64,000 nucleotides of DNA, from contig CABJAS010000010.1 of assembly GCA_902363625.1 (NCBI GenBank), positions 1 to 64,000 on the forward strand, in the 5' to 3' direction. The notes beneath the pieces are model-generated. The model was not told where the DNA came from. It made no database searches and was given only the letters and a program-made list of their open reading frames with translations. The position numbers and the translations under genes were made by a program. The DNA is from Clostridiaceae bacterium. GTDB lineage: Bacteria; Bacillota_I; Bacilli_A; Erysipelotrichales; Coprobacillaceae. Positions within the stretch are counted from its first letter, which is position 1. Each line of letters starts with the position of its first letter. Shown here piece after piece: positions 52,276-61,278 of this stretch.

Positions 52276-55200
52276 CTATTTCAAACGTTTTAACTGGTTG
52301 ACAGTAATCGATAAATTCGTTTTACGATCTACTTTGCCTTCCACTAAACAAACGTTTCCTCTTTTAATTATTTCTTGATATCTTTCATAATTCTGTGAGA
52401 AAACAACTCCATCTACTTGGTCATTTTCATCATAGAAGGTGACAAAGCACATTGTCTGCCCTCTTTTATCGTTAATCACCTTGACACGCTGAATTGCCAG
52501 TACACTGATCACTTTTTGTCCGAGGTGCTTTTCATATTCATAGATCGGTACAGTCGCAAAATTCAGTTTCTCACGATACAAAGATAAAGGATGCTTAGAT
52601 AAATAAATGCCCAGCACTTCTTTCTCTTTTTCCAAGCGTTCCAAATATTGATCTTCTGCTACTTTTAAAATAGGCTTATCTGTAATTCCCAGCTTAGAAT
52701 ACACTTCACTGTATTCCAAAAGGATAGAAATATTTTCTTTCATCATCGCTCGTGAATAGCCAAATTCATCCAAGGCTCCTGAATCAATCAATGATTCGAT
52801 CGTCTTAGCTGAAATACGGTGCTGATAGATACGAATAAAGAAATCAAAAATATCTTTAAACAGCCCTTCCTGACGGACTGTCTCGATTTCTTTATAGACA
52901 ACATCTCCCACATTTTTAATGGCTGTCAAGGCATAGCGAATATTATGATCTTCTACTTTAAAACGCTGAGTTGAGCGGTTGATCGAAGGCGGGAGCAGTG
53001 TAACACCATACTTTTTCCCTTCCTGTATCAAAGAAAGCTTGCTTGTCGTTGATCCGGATTCACTGGAAATCAAGGCAGCAAAGAATTCTAAAGGATAATG
53101 TACTTTTAAATAAGCCATTTGATAGGCTACATAGGCATACGCTACAGAATGAGATTTATTAAATCCATAATTGGCAAACTTTAAGATTAATTCAAAAACT
53201 TTGTTTGCCAGAGCTTCATCATACCCGTTTTTTAATGCTCCTTCAATAAATTCAACCTTTAAAGATTCCATGAGCCTAGTTTCCTTCTTTGAGGTTGCTT
53301 TACGCAGGATATCTGCTTTCGCTAATGAGAATCCAGCCAGCTTTTGAGCAACCTGCATTAATTGTTCTTGGTAGATCATGACGCCATATGTTGGTTTTAA
53401 TATCTGATCCAGATCCGGATGCAGTGATTCAACCGGACTTTCCCCATGTTTTCTCGCTAAAAACAAAGGAATGTTTTCCATCGGTCCCGGTCTGAACAAC
53501 GCATTTGCCGCAATAATATCATCAAAACAGCTGACCTTCATTTTTCTTAACAGCTGTTTCATCCCATCCGATTCTAGTTGGAATACCCCGAAAGTATCCC
53601 CAGCCGCAATCAGATCATAGACCTTTTTATCATCTAAAGGGATCGTATTAATATTGATCTTTTCACCGGTATTTTTCTCAATAGCTTTTAAGATATAATC
53701 AATCACTGTCAGATTTCGCAATCCTAAAAAATCCATTTTAAGCAGTCCTACTTCTTCAATGTAATCTTTGGAATACTGACTCATCAAAAAGCCGCTTGGT
53801 CCATAGACTAGAGGAATCAGTTCATCTAACGGCTGCGAGGATAAAATAACTCCGGCAGCATGCTGAGAAATATTACGAGGCAAGCGCTCAATTAAAAAAA
53901 CACTCGGCATCATGTAACGGTAATGGTCATCTTTATCTACTTCTATTTGAAAACTGGCATTGCCTTGATACATCTGCAATGCTGATTTTTTAATTTTGTA
54001 TGAGGTCGGAACCTGAGAAGCCAGACGCTCTAAACGGGGCAAAGGTACCTTAATGACCTTCCCTAAATCCTTAATCGCTACTCTTGGTCCGTATGTATTA
54101 AACGTAACGATTCCGGCAACATGACGATTTCCATATTTACTAACGACATAAGACACTACTTCTTCACGACGATCATCCTGAAAATCAATATCAATATCCG
54201 GCATCGAAATTCTCTCCACATTTAAGAAACGCTCAAACAAAAGATTATAATGAATCGGATCACAGTTGGTAATTCCTAACACATAAGAAACCAAACTTCC
54301 TGCCGCCGATCCTCTTCCCGGTCCAACTAAAATACCATGTGATTTGGCATATTTGACATAATCCCATACGATCAAAAAATAATCACAATAATTCATTTTG
54401 GTAATAACACTAAGTTCTTCTCTTAAACGTTCTATGTATTCTGACGGTACTTTTTGATTGGCAAAGCGTTTCTTTAAGCCCATGATGCAAAGCTGCTTTA
54501 AATATTCCTGACTGCTTCCATTATGAGGTACCGGATATTTAGGCAAATGCAGCTCATCCATCGGAATCTTAGCATCGATGGATAATATCAGCTGAATGGT
54601 TTCATTGATGATTTCCGGCTCAAACAGCGTCTCCATTTCATCAGTCTTTTTAAGATATTTTTCCCAAGTGATCGGCTGATGAGTAGGATCAAAAGTAATG
54701 CCTAATTTGCTGGCATTTACTAAATCCAATCCTAAGGCATCCGCTTTATCCAAGTAGCTGACCTGATTCGAGCAGACTACTTTAATATAATGCATCTTAG
54801 CCAATGATAAGAGATGTTCGTTCACCTTTTCCTGCAAAGCAATCTGATGACGATGCAGATTAATATAAAAATGATCTTTAAATAATTCTTTAAAATGAAC
54901 CAGATGACGCAAAGCTTCATTATAAAGCTCTTTTGTAATCAAACGTTCTAAAATTCCGTTTTGTCCCGGTGTCAGTATAAAAAGGTGAGGCTGAAAATTA
55001 GCTAAGCTATCCAAGGTTACATCCTCACCTAACTGGATCATTGTGGAAATTTTGCATAAATGAAAATAGCCTTCCGTATCTTTCGCAAGGAGCACAAAAG
55101 GATATTTCTCATCTTCGATCAAAATATCAGCTTCCATTCCTAAAATTGGCTTTATCTCTTCTTTTAGACACAGCTTATAAAACTCTACCATGCCATACAG

Positions 55201-55326
55201 ATTGTTTTTATCGGTTAAAGCCACTGCATTTTGACCAAACTTTTTTGCTTGGGTGACAATGTCCTTCACTAGCATGGTACTTTCTTGAAAACTATAGCCA
55301 CTATACACTTGCAAATGTCCGAACAT
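52276..55326 (-). CDS. dnaE: DNA polymerase III alpha subunit, DnaE type
   Basis: 1016 residues, at the short end for DnaE. N-terminal PHP domain, in which the usual HxHxxxS start reads LQVYSGYSFQES, so metal-dependent PHP activity looks lost. Catalytic aspartates are in PDIDIDF (palm). GPGRGSAAGSLVSYVLGIT and FGVFQLESDGMKQLLRKMK are present, and the C-terminus has an OB-fold (VISVLAIQRVKVINDKRGQ...). In Firmicutes DnaE extends primers and hands over to PolC. First gene of dnaE-polA-mutM; start AAGGTGGTGATAGG. Confidence 0.95.
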   Translation of the reverse strand: MFGHLQVYSGYSFQESTMLVKDIVTQAKKFGQNAVALTDKNNLYGMVEFYKLCLKEEIKPILGMEADILIEDEKYPFVLLAKDTEGYFHLCKISTMIQLGEDVTLDSLANFQPHLFILTPGQNGILERLITKELYNEALRHLVHFKELFKDHFYINLHRHQIALQEKVNEHLLSLAKMHYIKVVCSNQVSYLDKADALGLDLVNASKLGITFDPTHQPITWEKYLKKTDEMETLFEPEIINETIQLILSIDAKIPMDELHLPKYPVPHNGSSQEYLKQLCIMGLKKRFANQKVPSEYIERLREELSVITKMNYCDYFLIVWDYVKYAKSHGILVGPGRGSAAGSLVSYVLGITNCDPIHYNLLFERFLNVERISMPDIDIDFQDDRREEVVSYVVSKYGNRHVAGIVTFNTYGPRVAIKDLGKVIKVPLPRLERLASQVPTSYKIKKSALQMYQGNASFQIEVDKDDHYRYMMPSVFLIERLPRNISQHAAGVILSSQPLDELIPLVYGPSGFLMSQYSKDYIEEVGLLKMDFLGLRNLTVIDYILKAIEKNTGEKININTIPLDDKKVYDLIAAGDTFGVFQLESDGMKQLLRKMKVSCFDDIIAANALFRPGPMENIPLFLARKHGESPVESLHPDLDQILKPTYGVMIYQEQLMQVAQKLAGFSLAKADILRKATSKKETRLMESLKVEFIEGALKNGYDEALANKVFELILKFANYGFNKSHSVAYAYVAYQMAYLKVHYPLEFFAALISSESGSTTSKLSLIQEGKKYGVTLLPPSINRSTQRFKVEDHNIRYALTAIKNVGDVVYKEIETVRQEGLFKDIFDFFIRIYQHRISAKTIESLIDSGALDEFGYSRAMMKENISILLEYSEVYSKLGITDKPILKVAEDQYLERLEKEKEVLGIYLSKHPLSLYREKLNFATVPIYEYEKHLGQKVISVLAIQRVKVINDKRGQTMCFVTFYDENDQVDGVVFSQNYERYQEIIKRGNVCLVEGKVDRKTNLSITVNQLKRLK

Positions 55327-55346
55327 CCTATCACCACCTTTAAAAT

Positions 55347-55375
55347 ATTATACCATTGTTTTGCTGATTTATAAA
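55347..55375 (-). promoter_or_regulatory. Promoter of dnaE-polA-mutM
   Basis: Minus strand TTTATA (55370-55375), 17 bp, TATAAT (55347-55352) with TGG before the -10. Confidence 0.65.
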
Positions 55376-55385
55376 GAAACAAGTC

Positions 55386-55709
55386 CTAAATGATACAGCG
55401 GTACGTACAGATGACTAGCAGAACAATAATATAGATACTGACAATAGCATAAATCGCCGCACAAATTTGAAACTGGTAATACCATTGACGTAATGCCACA
55501 CGATAAAGAAACAAGCCTATGATCCAATAATTATATCGAGCGTCAATACAGCGAAACATTTTTGTATTACAAATCACAATGACGGATAAAATTACTGCCA
55601 TTGCATGAAATAAGACACCCCAATAAGAAAAGAAAAATTGTAGAAATAATAATATTGCACAGAGAAACTGCAATTCTCTTATTTTTTTCACCATTATCAT
55701 CATAATCAC
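55386..55709 (-). CDS. Small hydrophobic membrane protein
   Basis: 107 residues with about four membrane segments and few charged residues; basic start KKIRELQ and a central CIDARYNYWIIGLFLYRVALRQWYY loop. Start supported by TAGGTGATT. Not recognised. It lies between the TSCPD gene and dnaE, apparently without its own terminator. Confidence 0.6.
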   Translation of the reverse strand: MIMMIMVKKIRELQFLCAILLFLQFFFSYWGVLFHAMAVILSVIVICNTKMFRCIDARYNYWIIGLFLYRVALRQWYYQFQICAAIYAIVSIYIIVLLVICTYRCII

Positions 55710-55758
55710 CTATTACACTATATGTCCTAAATGATTTAAGCATACTTGTTTTAAAATA

Positions 55759-55780
55759 AAAATACCACCTATGTGGTATT
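55759..55780 (-). terminator. Terminator of the TSCPD gene
   Basis: Minus-strand AATACCAC-ATAG-GTGGTATT followed by TTTATT. Confidence 0.8.
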
Positions 55781-56021
55781 AGAGTGTTTCTCTTAACGCT
55801 TTTGCAAGCTGATCAGGACATGATGTCGGTTTAGCTCCGCAGCGGTTTCCTTCTAATTTTTCAATGACTTCTTCCGCTTTCATGCCTTTTACTAATTTTG
55901 ATATTCCTAATGTATTCCCGGCACATCCGCCAACGAATTTCACATCTTTAATAATTCCGTCTTCCACCTCTAAATCAATTCGTTTTGCACATACGCCTAC
56001 TGTTTGATAACTCATCTTCAT
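55779..56021 (-). CDS. TSCPD domain protein
   Basis: 80 residues of the TIGR03905 TSCPD family: a small domain like the C-terminal domain of class II ribonucleotide reductases. Contains VGVCAKRIDLEVEDGIIKDV, FVGGCAGNTLGISKLVKGM and the name motif PTSCPDQLAKAL; four Cys could bind metal. Start follows GGGAGGATACGAAT. Function unknown. Confidence 0.85.
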   Translation of the reverse strand: MKMSYQTVGVCAKRIDLEVEDGIIKDVKFVGGCAGNTLGISKLVKGMKAEEVIEKLEGNRCGAKPTSCPDQLAKALRETL

Positions 56022-56082
56022 ATTCGTATCCTCCCATTAGGTATGTTATCACCATTGATTTATAAATGCAATAAAATCACAC

Positions 56083-56103
56083 AAAAAGCGAGTTTCCTCG
56101 CTT
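56083..56103 (-). terminator. Terminator of apbE
   Basis: Minus-strand AAGCGAG-GAAA-CTCGCTT then TTTG; it overlaps the stop codon. Confidence 0.75.
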
Positions 56104-57193
56104 ATCTGTTTAAATGGAAATTATCGCCTTCCACTAATCCGTCTGTATATTGAACAGTTCCATCGTTTAATAGCCAGACAGCCTCAACACCTTCTAAACT
56201 GTCAACCAACGCTTTTCCTTCTTCATACGGAAGTAAAAACAAAGTAGAAGACAAGAAGTCTGCATAGCCTGAATCTTCTGTGATGATGCTGACAGATCTG
56301 AAATAGGTTGCCGGATACAAAGTATCAGGATCAACTAAATGACTGTACACATTCCCATCCTTATCCTTAAAGTTACGCTGATAATCTCCGCTCGTGACAA
56401 TGGCTTTGTTATCGGCAATGATCATTGCCGGATACTTCCCGTCACTATAAGCACCATTGTTTGGGGATTCAATACCGACAAAGAATTCATTTTTACTTCT
56501 TGGCACAAATTCATTGCCGTTTGCTTTGATCTTTCTTTCTCCATAGCTGGCAATATTCCCTCCGCCGGAAATAAGAAATGCTTCTACACCATTATCGATC
56601 AACACTTGTTTCACATATTCAATGGCATATCCTTTTGCTGTTGCACCAACATCAATAGAGGTCTTTGGATCTGAGATATAAACCGTATTATTGATCGTAT
56701 CAATTTCTACAGAATCAATATTCATATGCTGACTGGCTTCTTCCAGCTGACTGGTGCTAGGGGGAACCCCAACTCCGTCCACAGCATTATCACGTGAATC
56801 ATGCCATAAAGATAAGACAGATCCCATCGCAATATTGACTTTTGTCGAAACAGTCTTATAATCCGTTACTGATTTTTGAAGCATATCCACGATCACCGGA
56901 TCAACGCTAACCGCTTTTATTCCTGCATTGTCATTAATTGTCTTAATGTTGTTTAAGCCTTCATAACTGGTATATTTATCAAACAATTGGTCTAAGCGTG
57001 TCAATTCTTCTTTAATCAGTTTCATTTGAGTATCAAACTCTTTTTGAGATTTGACATAGGCCATATATTCAATCACTGTATCAAAAGGTCCTGTAAAAGA
57101 ATCTTTTAAATATTGATATTTAGACGAAGAGCTTTGACAGCCTACCAACGCGAATGAAAGAATGACAGCTAATATTATTTTAATCTGTTTCAT
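56102..57193 (-). CDS. apbE: FAD:protein FMN transferase ApbE, lipoprotein
   Basis: 363 residues. Lipoprotein signal with LVGC (Cys19), so it acts outside the membrane. ApbE body: FTGPFDTVIEYMAYVKSQ, LFDKYTSYEGLNNIKTIN, ASIDVGATAKGYAIEYVKQVL (FAD/Mg site), ISGGGNIASYG and SGDYQRNFKDKDG...SHLVDP. It transfers FMN from FAD to a Thr in SGATxS/T-like motifs. Several targets are encoded nearby: rnfG, the tandem-repeat protein, the lipoprotein at 41.8 kb and perhaps that at 59.6 kb. Promoter -10 TATAAT at 57212-57217. Confidence 0.93.
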   Translation of the reverse strand: MKQIKIILAVILSFALVGCQSSSSKYQYLKDSFTGPFDTVIEYMAYVKSQKEFDTQMKLIKEELTRLDQLFDKYTSYEGLNNIKTINDNAGIKAVSVDPVIVDMLQKSVTDYKTVSTKVNIAMGSVLSLWHDSRDNAVDGVGVPPSTSQLEEASQHMNIDSVEIDTINNTVYISDPKTSIDVGATAKGYAIEYVKQVLIDNGVEAFLISGGGNIASYGERKIKANGNEFVPRSKNEFFVGIESPNNGAYSDGKYPAMIIADNKAIVTSGDYQRNFKDKDGNVYSHLVDPDTLYPATYFRSVSIITEDSGYADFLSSTLFLLPYEEGKALVDSLEGVEAVWLLNDGTVQYTDGLVEGDNFHLNR

Positions 57194-57249
57194 AAGTTCC
57201 TCCTCTGAGGTATTATATACTATTTATCGGCAATGATAAACTATAATTA

Positions 57250-59505
57250 TTATAATTTGACAGTAATTTTATGATCAGACAGTAAATATTCTTCACCTTG
57301 ATAACAGATTTTATTATCACCGTTAAACCCATCTAAAGTGATTGTCATTTCCTTTTCTTGACTGACAACATTCACTTTCCCCATGCGGCCATCATCTCCA
57401 TAAACGAATTGGCAAAGTGTCTGATTAGGTAGAATATGATATAGTTTGATCATGACATCGCTCAGATAGTCATACTGCGCACTGCATTGATTTTCACTGG
57501 TCACTAAGATCGTATTCTCTCTTACCATGAGCGGCAGGCTGTCATAGCCGTGAGTTTCTTTAATCCAGTTTCCACCCTCATATTCTTTATTTGTCAGAAT
57601 ATTTGTCCAGATTCCTTTTGGCAAATAGTATTCAACTTCGCCATTTTCCTGAAGAATCGGAGCTACCAGCAGCTGATCCCCTAACATATATTGATTATCC
57701 AGACTATGGGTAGTACGGTCTTCTAAAAATTCTAACACCATTGCCCTCATCATCGGAATTCCGGTTTGATGCGTCTTCACAGATTGCGTATATAAATAAG
57801 GCATCAGTGAAAGCTTTAGCTTTGTAAACTGGCGTGTGACTGCCACTGCTTCTTCTCCGTACTGCCAAGGTACTTTATATTCTCCGCTTCCATGATAGCG
57901 TGAATGGGTTGAAAGCAAACCAAACTGACTCCAGCGTTTATAAAGGTCAGGTGAACATCCATCTTCAAAACCACCAATATCATGTGACCAGTAGCCAAAT
58001 CCGGAAAGTGTAAACGATAATCCGCCACGCAATGATTCTGCCATAGAAGCATAAACGGAAACGCAGTCACCACCCCAATGTACCGGGAACTGCTGTCCGC
58101 CAACAGTTGCAGAACGGGCAAATAAACATGCTTCATGTTCTCCCCTTTTATTTTTCAATAAATTAAATACGGCTTCATTATATAAATGAGTATAATAGTT
58201 ATGCATCAGTTTCGGATCTGAATGATCGTAGTAAACCACATCAGTGGGAATTCTTTCTCCGAAATCTGTTTTAAAGCTATCCACACCCATATCAATCAAC
58301 TTTTCTAAATAGCTTAAATACCAGCGGGCAGCCTTTGGATTAGTGAAATCAACTAACCCCATTCCAGCCTGCCACATATCCCATTGCCAGACTGAACCAT
58401 CAGCACGTTTAAGCAGATAACCGTTCTCCATTCCTTCTTTAAATAACGGAGACTTTTGTCCGATATAAGGATTGATCCAAACACAGATCTTAACTCCTTT
58501 ATCATGAATCCTTTTCAGCATTTTTTCAGGATCAGGGAAGGTTTTAGGATTCCATTTAAAATTGCACCACTCAAACTCATCCATCCAGCAGCAGTCAAAA
58601 TGGAAGACATCTAAAGGAATATCTCTTTCCAGCATACCGTCGATGAATTCATTGACGGTTGCTTCATCGTAGTCCGTTAAGAATGACGTAGACAGCCATA
58701 AGCCAAATGACCATGCCGGCGGCAATGACGGTTTTCCAGTCAAAGAAGTATAATGTACTAATACATCTTTCATGTCCTGACCGCCAATAAAATAGTAATG
58801 CAGGACTTCTCCTTCTGTACTGAACTGTACTTTTGACACCTTTTCAGAAGCCACTTCAAAAGATACCAATCCCGGTGTATTGACAAAGATACCATAACTT
58901 TGATTCGTAATGTAGAACGGAATATTCTTATAACTCTGTTCACTGCCGGTACCCCCGTCTTTATTATAGATATCGACAACCTGACCATTTTTTATAAACG
59001 GAGTAAAACGTTCTCCCAAACCATACACATATTCATTATGTGCGATCGTTAATTCTTCTTTCATATAAGCCGTTCCATTTGTCTCTACATATCCCAGAGA
59101 TTTAAAAAGGCTCTCTGTTTTTAGCTGACCGTCATAATAAAAAGATAACTCATATTTTCCTTTTATCGTTTTAATCACAGCCTGTGCTTTTCCAGATGTA
59201 TAGATAAGACAGTCGTCTTTTTCATCAATGATAATTTCGTGTTCAGTTTCATTTAATTGAAACTGCGGCTGATTTGGCAATCCCCCGATGTGATGATAAG
59301 CCTTCACCCCAATAACATCTTCAATCGGTGAATCTAATTCTATGCTCAGCATCCCCATATTCAAGGTATCTCCTTTTGTTTGGATACTCTTAAATGGTGC
59401 ATATAAAACAAGTGTTTTCCCTTTAATTTGGTAATCGTAAATTTCAATAGCGTTACTGTGAACAGTGCCCTCTTTAAGCATCCAATAACCGTCTGTAAAC
59501 TTCAT
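57250..59505 (-). CDS. GH31 alpha-xylosidase (YicI-like)
   Basis: 751 residues; cleaves alpha-xylosyl or related alpha-glucosyl ends from oligosaccharides in the cytosol. Nucleophile Asp414 in FKTDFGERIPTDV and acid/base Asp480 in FARSATVGGQQFPVHWGGD, as in E. coli YicI. LDVFHFDCCWMDEFEWCNFKWNPKTFPDPEKML and SLPPAWSFGLWLSTSF are typical of the group. No transporter adjoins. A perfect cre site overlies its promoter region, so expression should fall with glucose. Confidence 0.92.
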   Translation of the reverse strand: MKFTDGYWMLKEGTVHSNAIEIYDYQIKGKTLVLYAPFKSIQTKGDTLNMGMLSIELDSPIEDVIGVKAYHHIGGLPNQPQFQLNETEHEIIIDEKDDCLIYTSGKAQAVIKTIKGKYELSFYYDGQLKTESLFKSLGYVETNGTAYMKEELTIAHNEYVYGLGERFTPFIKNGQVVDIYNKDGGTGSEQSYKNIPFYITNQSYGIFVNTPGLVSFEVASEKVSKVQFSTEGEVLHYYFIGGQDMKDVLVHYTSLTGKPSLPPAWSFGLWLSTSFLTDYDEATVNEFIDGMLERDIPLDVFHFDCCWMDEFEWCNFKWNPKTFPDPEKMLKRIHDKGVKICVWINPYIGQKSPLFKEGMENGYLLKRADGSVWQWDMWQAGMGLVDFTNPKAARWYLSYLEKLIDMGVDSFKTDFGERIPTDVVYYDHSDPKLMHNYYTHLYNEAVFNLLKNKRGEHEACLFARSATVGGQQFPVHWGGDCVSVYASMAESLRGGLSFTLSGFGYWSHDIGGFEDGCSPDLYKRWSQFGLLSTHSRYHGSGEYKVPWQYGEEAVAVTRQFTKLKLSLMPYLYTQSVKTHQTGIPMMRAMVLEFLEDRTTHSLDNQYMLGDQLLVAPILQENGEVEYYLPKGIWTNILTNKEYEGGNWIKETHGYDSLPLMVRENTILVTSENQCSAQYDYLSDVMIKLYHILPNQTLCQFVYGDDGRMGKVNVVSQEKEMTITLDGFNGDNKICYQGEEYLLSDHKITVKL

Positions 59506-59521
59506 AATTCATCCTCCTAGC

Positions 59522-59535
59522 TGAAAGCGTTAACA
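59522..59535. promoter_or_regulatory. cre site upstream of the GH31 gene
   Basis: TGAAAGCGTTAACA fits TGWAANCGNTNWCA completely. It lies between the minus-strand -10 (TATAAT) and the start codon, a repressor road-block position. Confidence 0.8.
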
Positions 59536-59581
59536 TGTTTTATTATAAACTATTTATAGCAAAAGTACAGATACCCATAAC

Positions 59582-59610
59582 AAAAAAAACCGGAATTTTT
59601 TCCGGTTTTT
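59582..59610 (-). terminator. Terminator of the FMN-domain lipoprotein gene
   Basis: Minus-strand AAAACCGGAA-AAAA-TTCCGGTTTT with an eight-T tail. Confidence 0.9.
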
Positions 59611-59616
59611 GAATGA

Positions 59617-60561
59617 CTATTTAGCTGTTTCAAATGCTTCTGCTAAAGCAGCTTGGAAATCAGCGATTGAGATTGTACATCCTGAAGCGATGTCAGTTCC
59701 TTCTTTAGGTACTGATTTATGATCTTCATCTTTGTCATAAACTTCGATTGCTTTTACTTTATCAGCAGTCATACCTTTTAATTTTCCAACTAAGAAGTTA
59801 ACTTGTTCATAGAATTCTTTTCCGATTCCGGCTTTTTCAGAAACACCTTTCATTCCGTAATCTTCTTTTTTCTCCATTTTACTTCTTACATCAGAAGCAT
59901 TAGAAGTTTGAGCAACGTCAATATTTGACCATTCGATCTCACCTTTAGAGTTTAAAGCAACTTGTGCTACAGTTGTATTAACTTGACCTTTAGCATCATC
60001 TACAGAGATAACTTCACCAGCTCCAATTTTGTCAGCTTTTACTTCTGCCATATTATCGAAAGCTTTTTGGATTGCAGCTTGGAATTCTGCGATTGAAATT
60101 GTACATCCAGCAGCGATGTCAGTTCCTTCTTTAGGTACTGATTTATGTTCTTCATCTTTGTCATAAACTTCAATGTTTTTAACATCTTCAGCAGTCATTC
60201 CGATTAATTTTTCTTCTAAGAAATCTACTTGTTCGTAAAGTTCTTTACCGATTCCGGCTTTTTCAGAAACACCCTTCATTCCGTAATCTTCTTTTTTCTC
60301 TACTTTTGTACGAGTTTCTTTTGCGTCATTCGTATTTTGTTGAGCAACATCTAAATCAACATATGCGATTTTTCCTTTGCTGTCCAGACCTACAGTAGCC
60401 ATAGTTGTATTAACTTGGTTGTAGTCTCCTTTTTCTGACACAGAAGTTACCATACCGAAACCAACTTTTGTGTACTTAACAGATGATCCACCACATGCAG
60501 TAAGTGTCATCACCATAGCAGCTGAAGCAGCAACTGCCATAACTTTTTTAAAGTTTTTCAT
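59617..60561 (-). CDS. Tandem FMN-binding-like lipoprotein
   Basis: 314 residues. Lipobox LTAC (Cys23). After it come two repeats 142 residues apart: each has a VNTTxAxVxLxSKGxI strand, YGMKGVSEKAGIGKE (93 and 235), EVYDKDE and KEGTDIAAGCTIS or KEGTDIASGCTIS. The last motif resembles the ApbE target [S/A]GATxS with Cys for Ala, Thr154 and Thr296. It resembles the two-domain flavin lipoprotein PplA of Gram-positive extracellular electron transfer. Whether it is flavinylated is inference. Single gene with a strong promoter and a cre upstream. Confidence 0.8.
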   Translation of the reverse strand: MKNFKKVMAVAASAAMVMTLTACGGSSVKYTKVGFGMVTSVSEKGDYNQVNTTMATVGLDSKGKIAYVDLDVAQQNTNDAKETRTKVEKKEDYGMKGVSEKAGIGKELYEQVDFLEEKLIGMTAEDVKNIEVYDKDEEHKSVPKEGTDIAAGCTISIAEFQAAIQKAFDNMAEVKADKIGAGEVISVDDAKGQVNTTVAQVALNSKGEIEWSNIDVAQTSNASDVRSKMEKKEDYGMKGVSEKAGIGKEFYEQVNFLVGKLKGMTADKVKAIEVYDKDEDHKSVPKEGTDIASGCTISIADFQAALAEAFETAK

Positions 60562-60622
60562 TTTTTCCTTCCCATCCTTACTTAGAATTTTGTTAGAGTA
60601 TTAAGCTCTTTCTAACGCTTAT

Positions 60623-60651
60623 ATTATATACTAGAAGTGTATTTTGAGCAA
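60623..60651 (-). promoter_or_regulatory. Promoter of the FMN-domain lipoprotein
   Basis: Minus strand TTGCTC (60646-60651), 17 bp, TATAAT (60623-60628), leader about 55 nt. Confidence 0.65.
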
Positions 60652-60668
60652 TACATTTCCACCAAATT

Positions 60669-60682
60669 TGCAATCGCTTTCA
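60669..60682 (-). promoter_or_regulatory. cre-like site upstream of a promoter
   Basis: Minus strand TGAAAGCGATTGCA, one base from consensus, 17 bp upstream of the -35. In this position CcpA more often activates (as at ackA) than represses; inference. Confidence 0.45.
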
Positions 60683-60769
60683 CCTATTTATTATGTTTTT
60701 TGACATTATGATGTGAAATTTATCTCATATAATCACTACATTTCACATTCTGAAAACTATTTTCAAATT

Positions 60770-60798
60770 AAAAAAAAGATGAGGGCAATCCTCATCTT
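60770..60798 (-). terminator. Terminator of the rnf operon
   Basis: Minus-strand AAGATGAGG...CCTCATCTT followed by TTTTTT, at the rnfB stop. So nothing is missing downstream of rnfB. Confidence 0.85.
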
Positions 60799-61105
60799 AT
60801 AGTTTAACACTCAAAGTTGAACCATCCGGTCCTGGTGTTGTGTTCAAATATTCTACGATTTCATCTTTTGCTTCTTTACTAGTTGGAGCACATTTTGACA
60901 CTTGTGTCGCTTCTCCGTTCACTAATGCAGCAGCAAAACCTTGACATCCAGGATATCCACATCCACCACAGTTTGCACCGGCTAGCTTGCTCATGACATA
61001 ATCTTCTCTTGGGTCATTTTCTACTTTTAAGAATAGATCCGCAATACCTAGCATTGCTCCTAAAAGCGCACCAATGATCCCTAAGACAGCAACTGCTTCA
61101 ATCAT
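60797..61105 (-). CDS. rnfB: RnfB, short form
   Basis: 102 residues from ATG 61105 (AGGAGGAG). N-terminal membrane anchor (about 3-25) and the RnfB-type 4Fe-4S motif NCGGCGYPGCQGFA...KCAP. Canonical RnfB, including that of clostridia, continues with ferredoxin-like 4Fe-4S pairs; these are absent, and a terminator follows directly. The product should therefore carry one cluster only. It takes electrons from ferredoxin in known Rnf complexes; how this short form does so is unclear. Last gene, overlapping the small Cys-rich gene by 8 nt. Confidence 0.88.
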   Translation of the reverse strand: MIEAVAVLGIIGALLGAMLGIADLFLKVENDPREDYVMSKLAGANCGGCGYPGCQGFAAALVNGEATQVSKCAPTSKEAKDEIVEYLNTTPGPDGSTLSVKL

Positions 61106-61277
61106 TTTTTGTCTCCTCCTCATGGTGTACTGGATTGTGTGTACAATCAACTAGCTTGCAGCCATCACAATCCGCTGTTAAGTTTTCACACCCTTTTGGC
61201 TTAGGTGTTTTTTTGTTCCACATATATAATCCGATATACAGGAACACTAAGATCATTAACCAAACTAATGCGATCAT
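61098..61277 (-). CDS. Cys-rich small membrane protein between rnfA and rnfB
   Basis: 59 residues from ATG 61277, one base after the rnfA stop; it ends eight bases into rnfB. One membrane segment (about 2-20, IALVWLMILVFLYIGLYMW), then a soluble part with GCENLTADCDGCKLVDC, i.e. four Cys spaced C-x6-C-x2-C-x4-C, and a His/Glu-rich end. It might carry an iron-sulfur cluster or heme/metal as an additional electron carrier in the Rnf complex. Similar to small membrane-Cys proteins linked to FeoB, but no feoB is present. No function is known. Confidence 0.75.
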   Translation of the reverse strand: MIALVWLMILVFLYIGLYMWNKKTPKPKGCENLTADCDGCKLVDCTHNPVHHEEETKND

Positions 61278-61278
61278 T

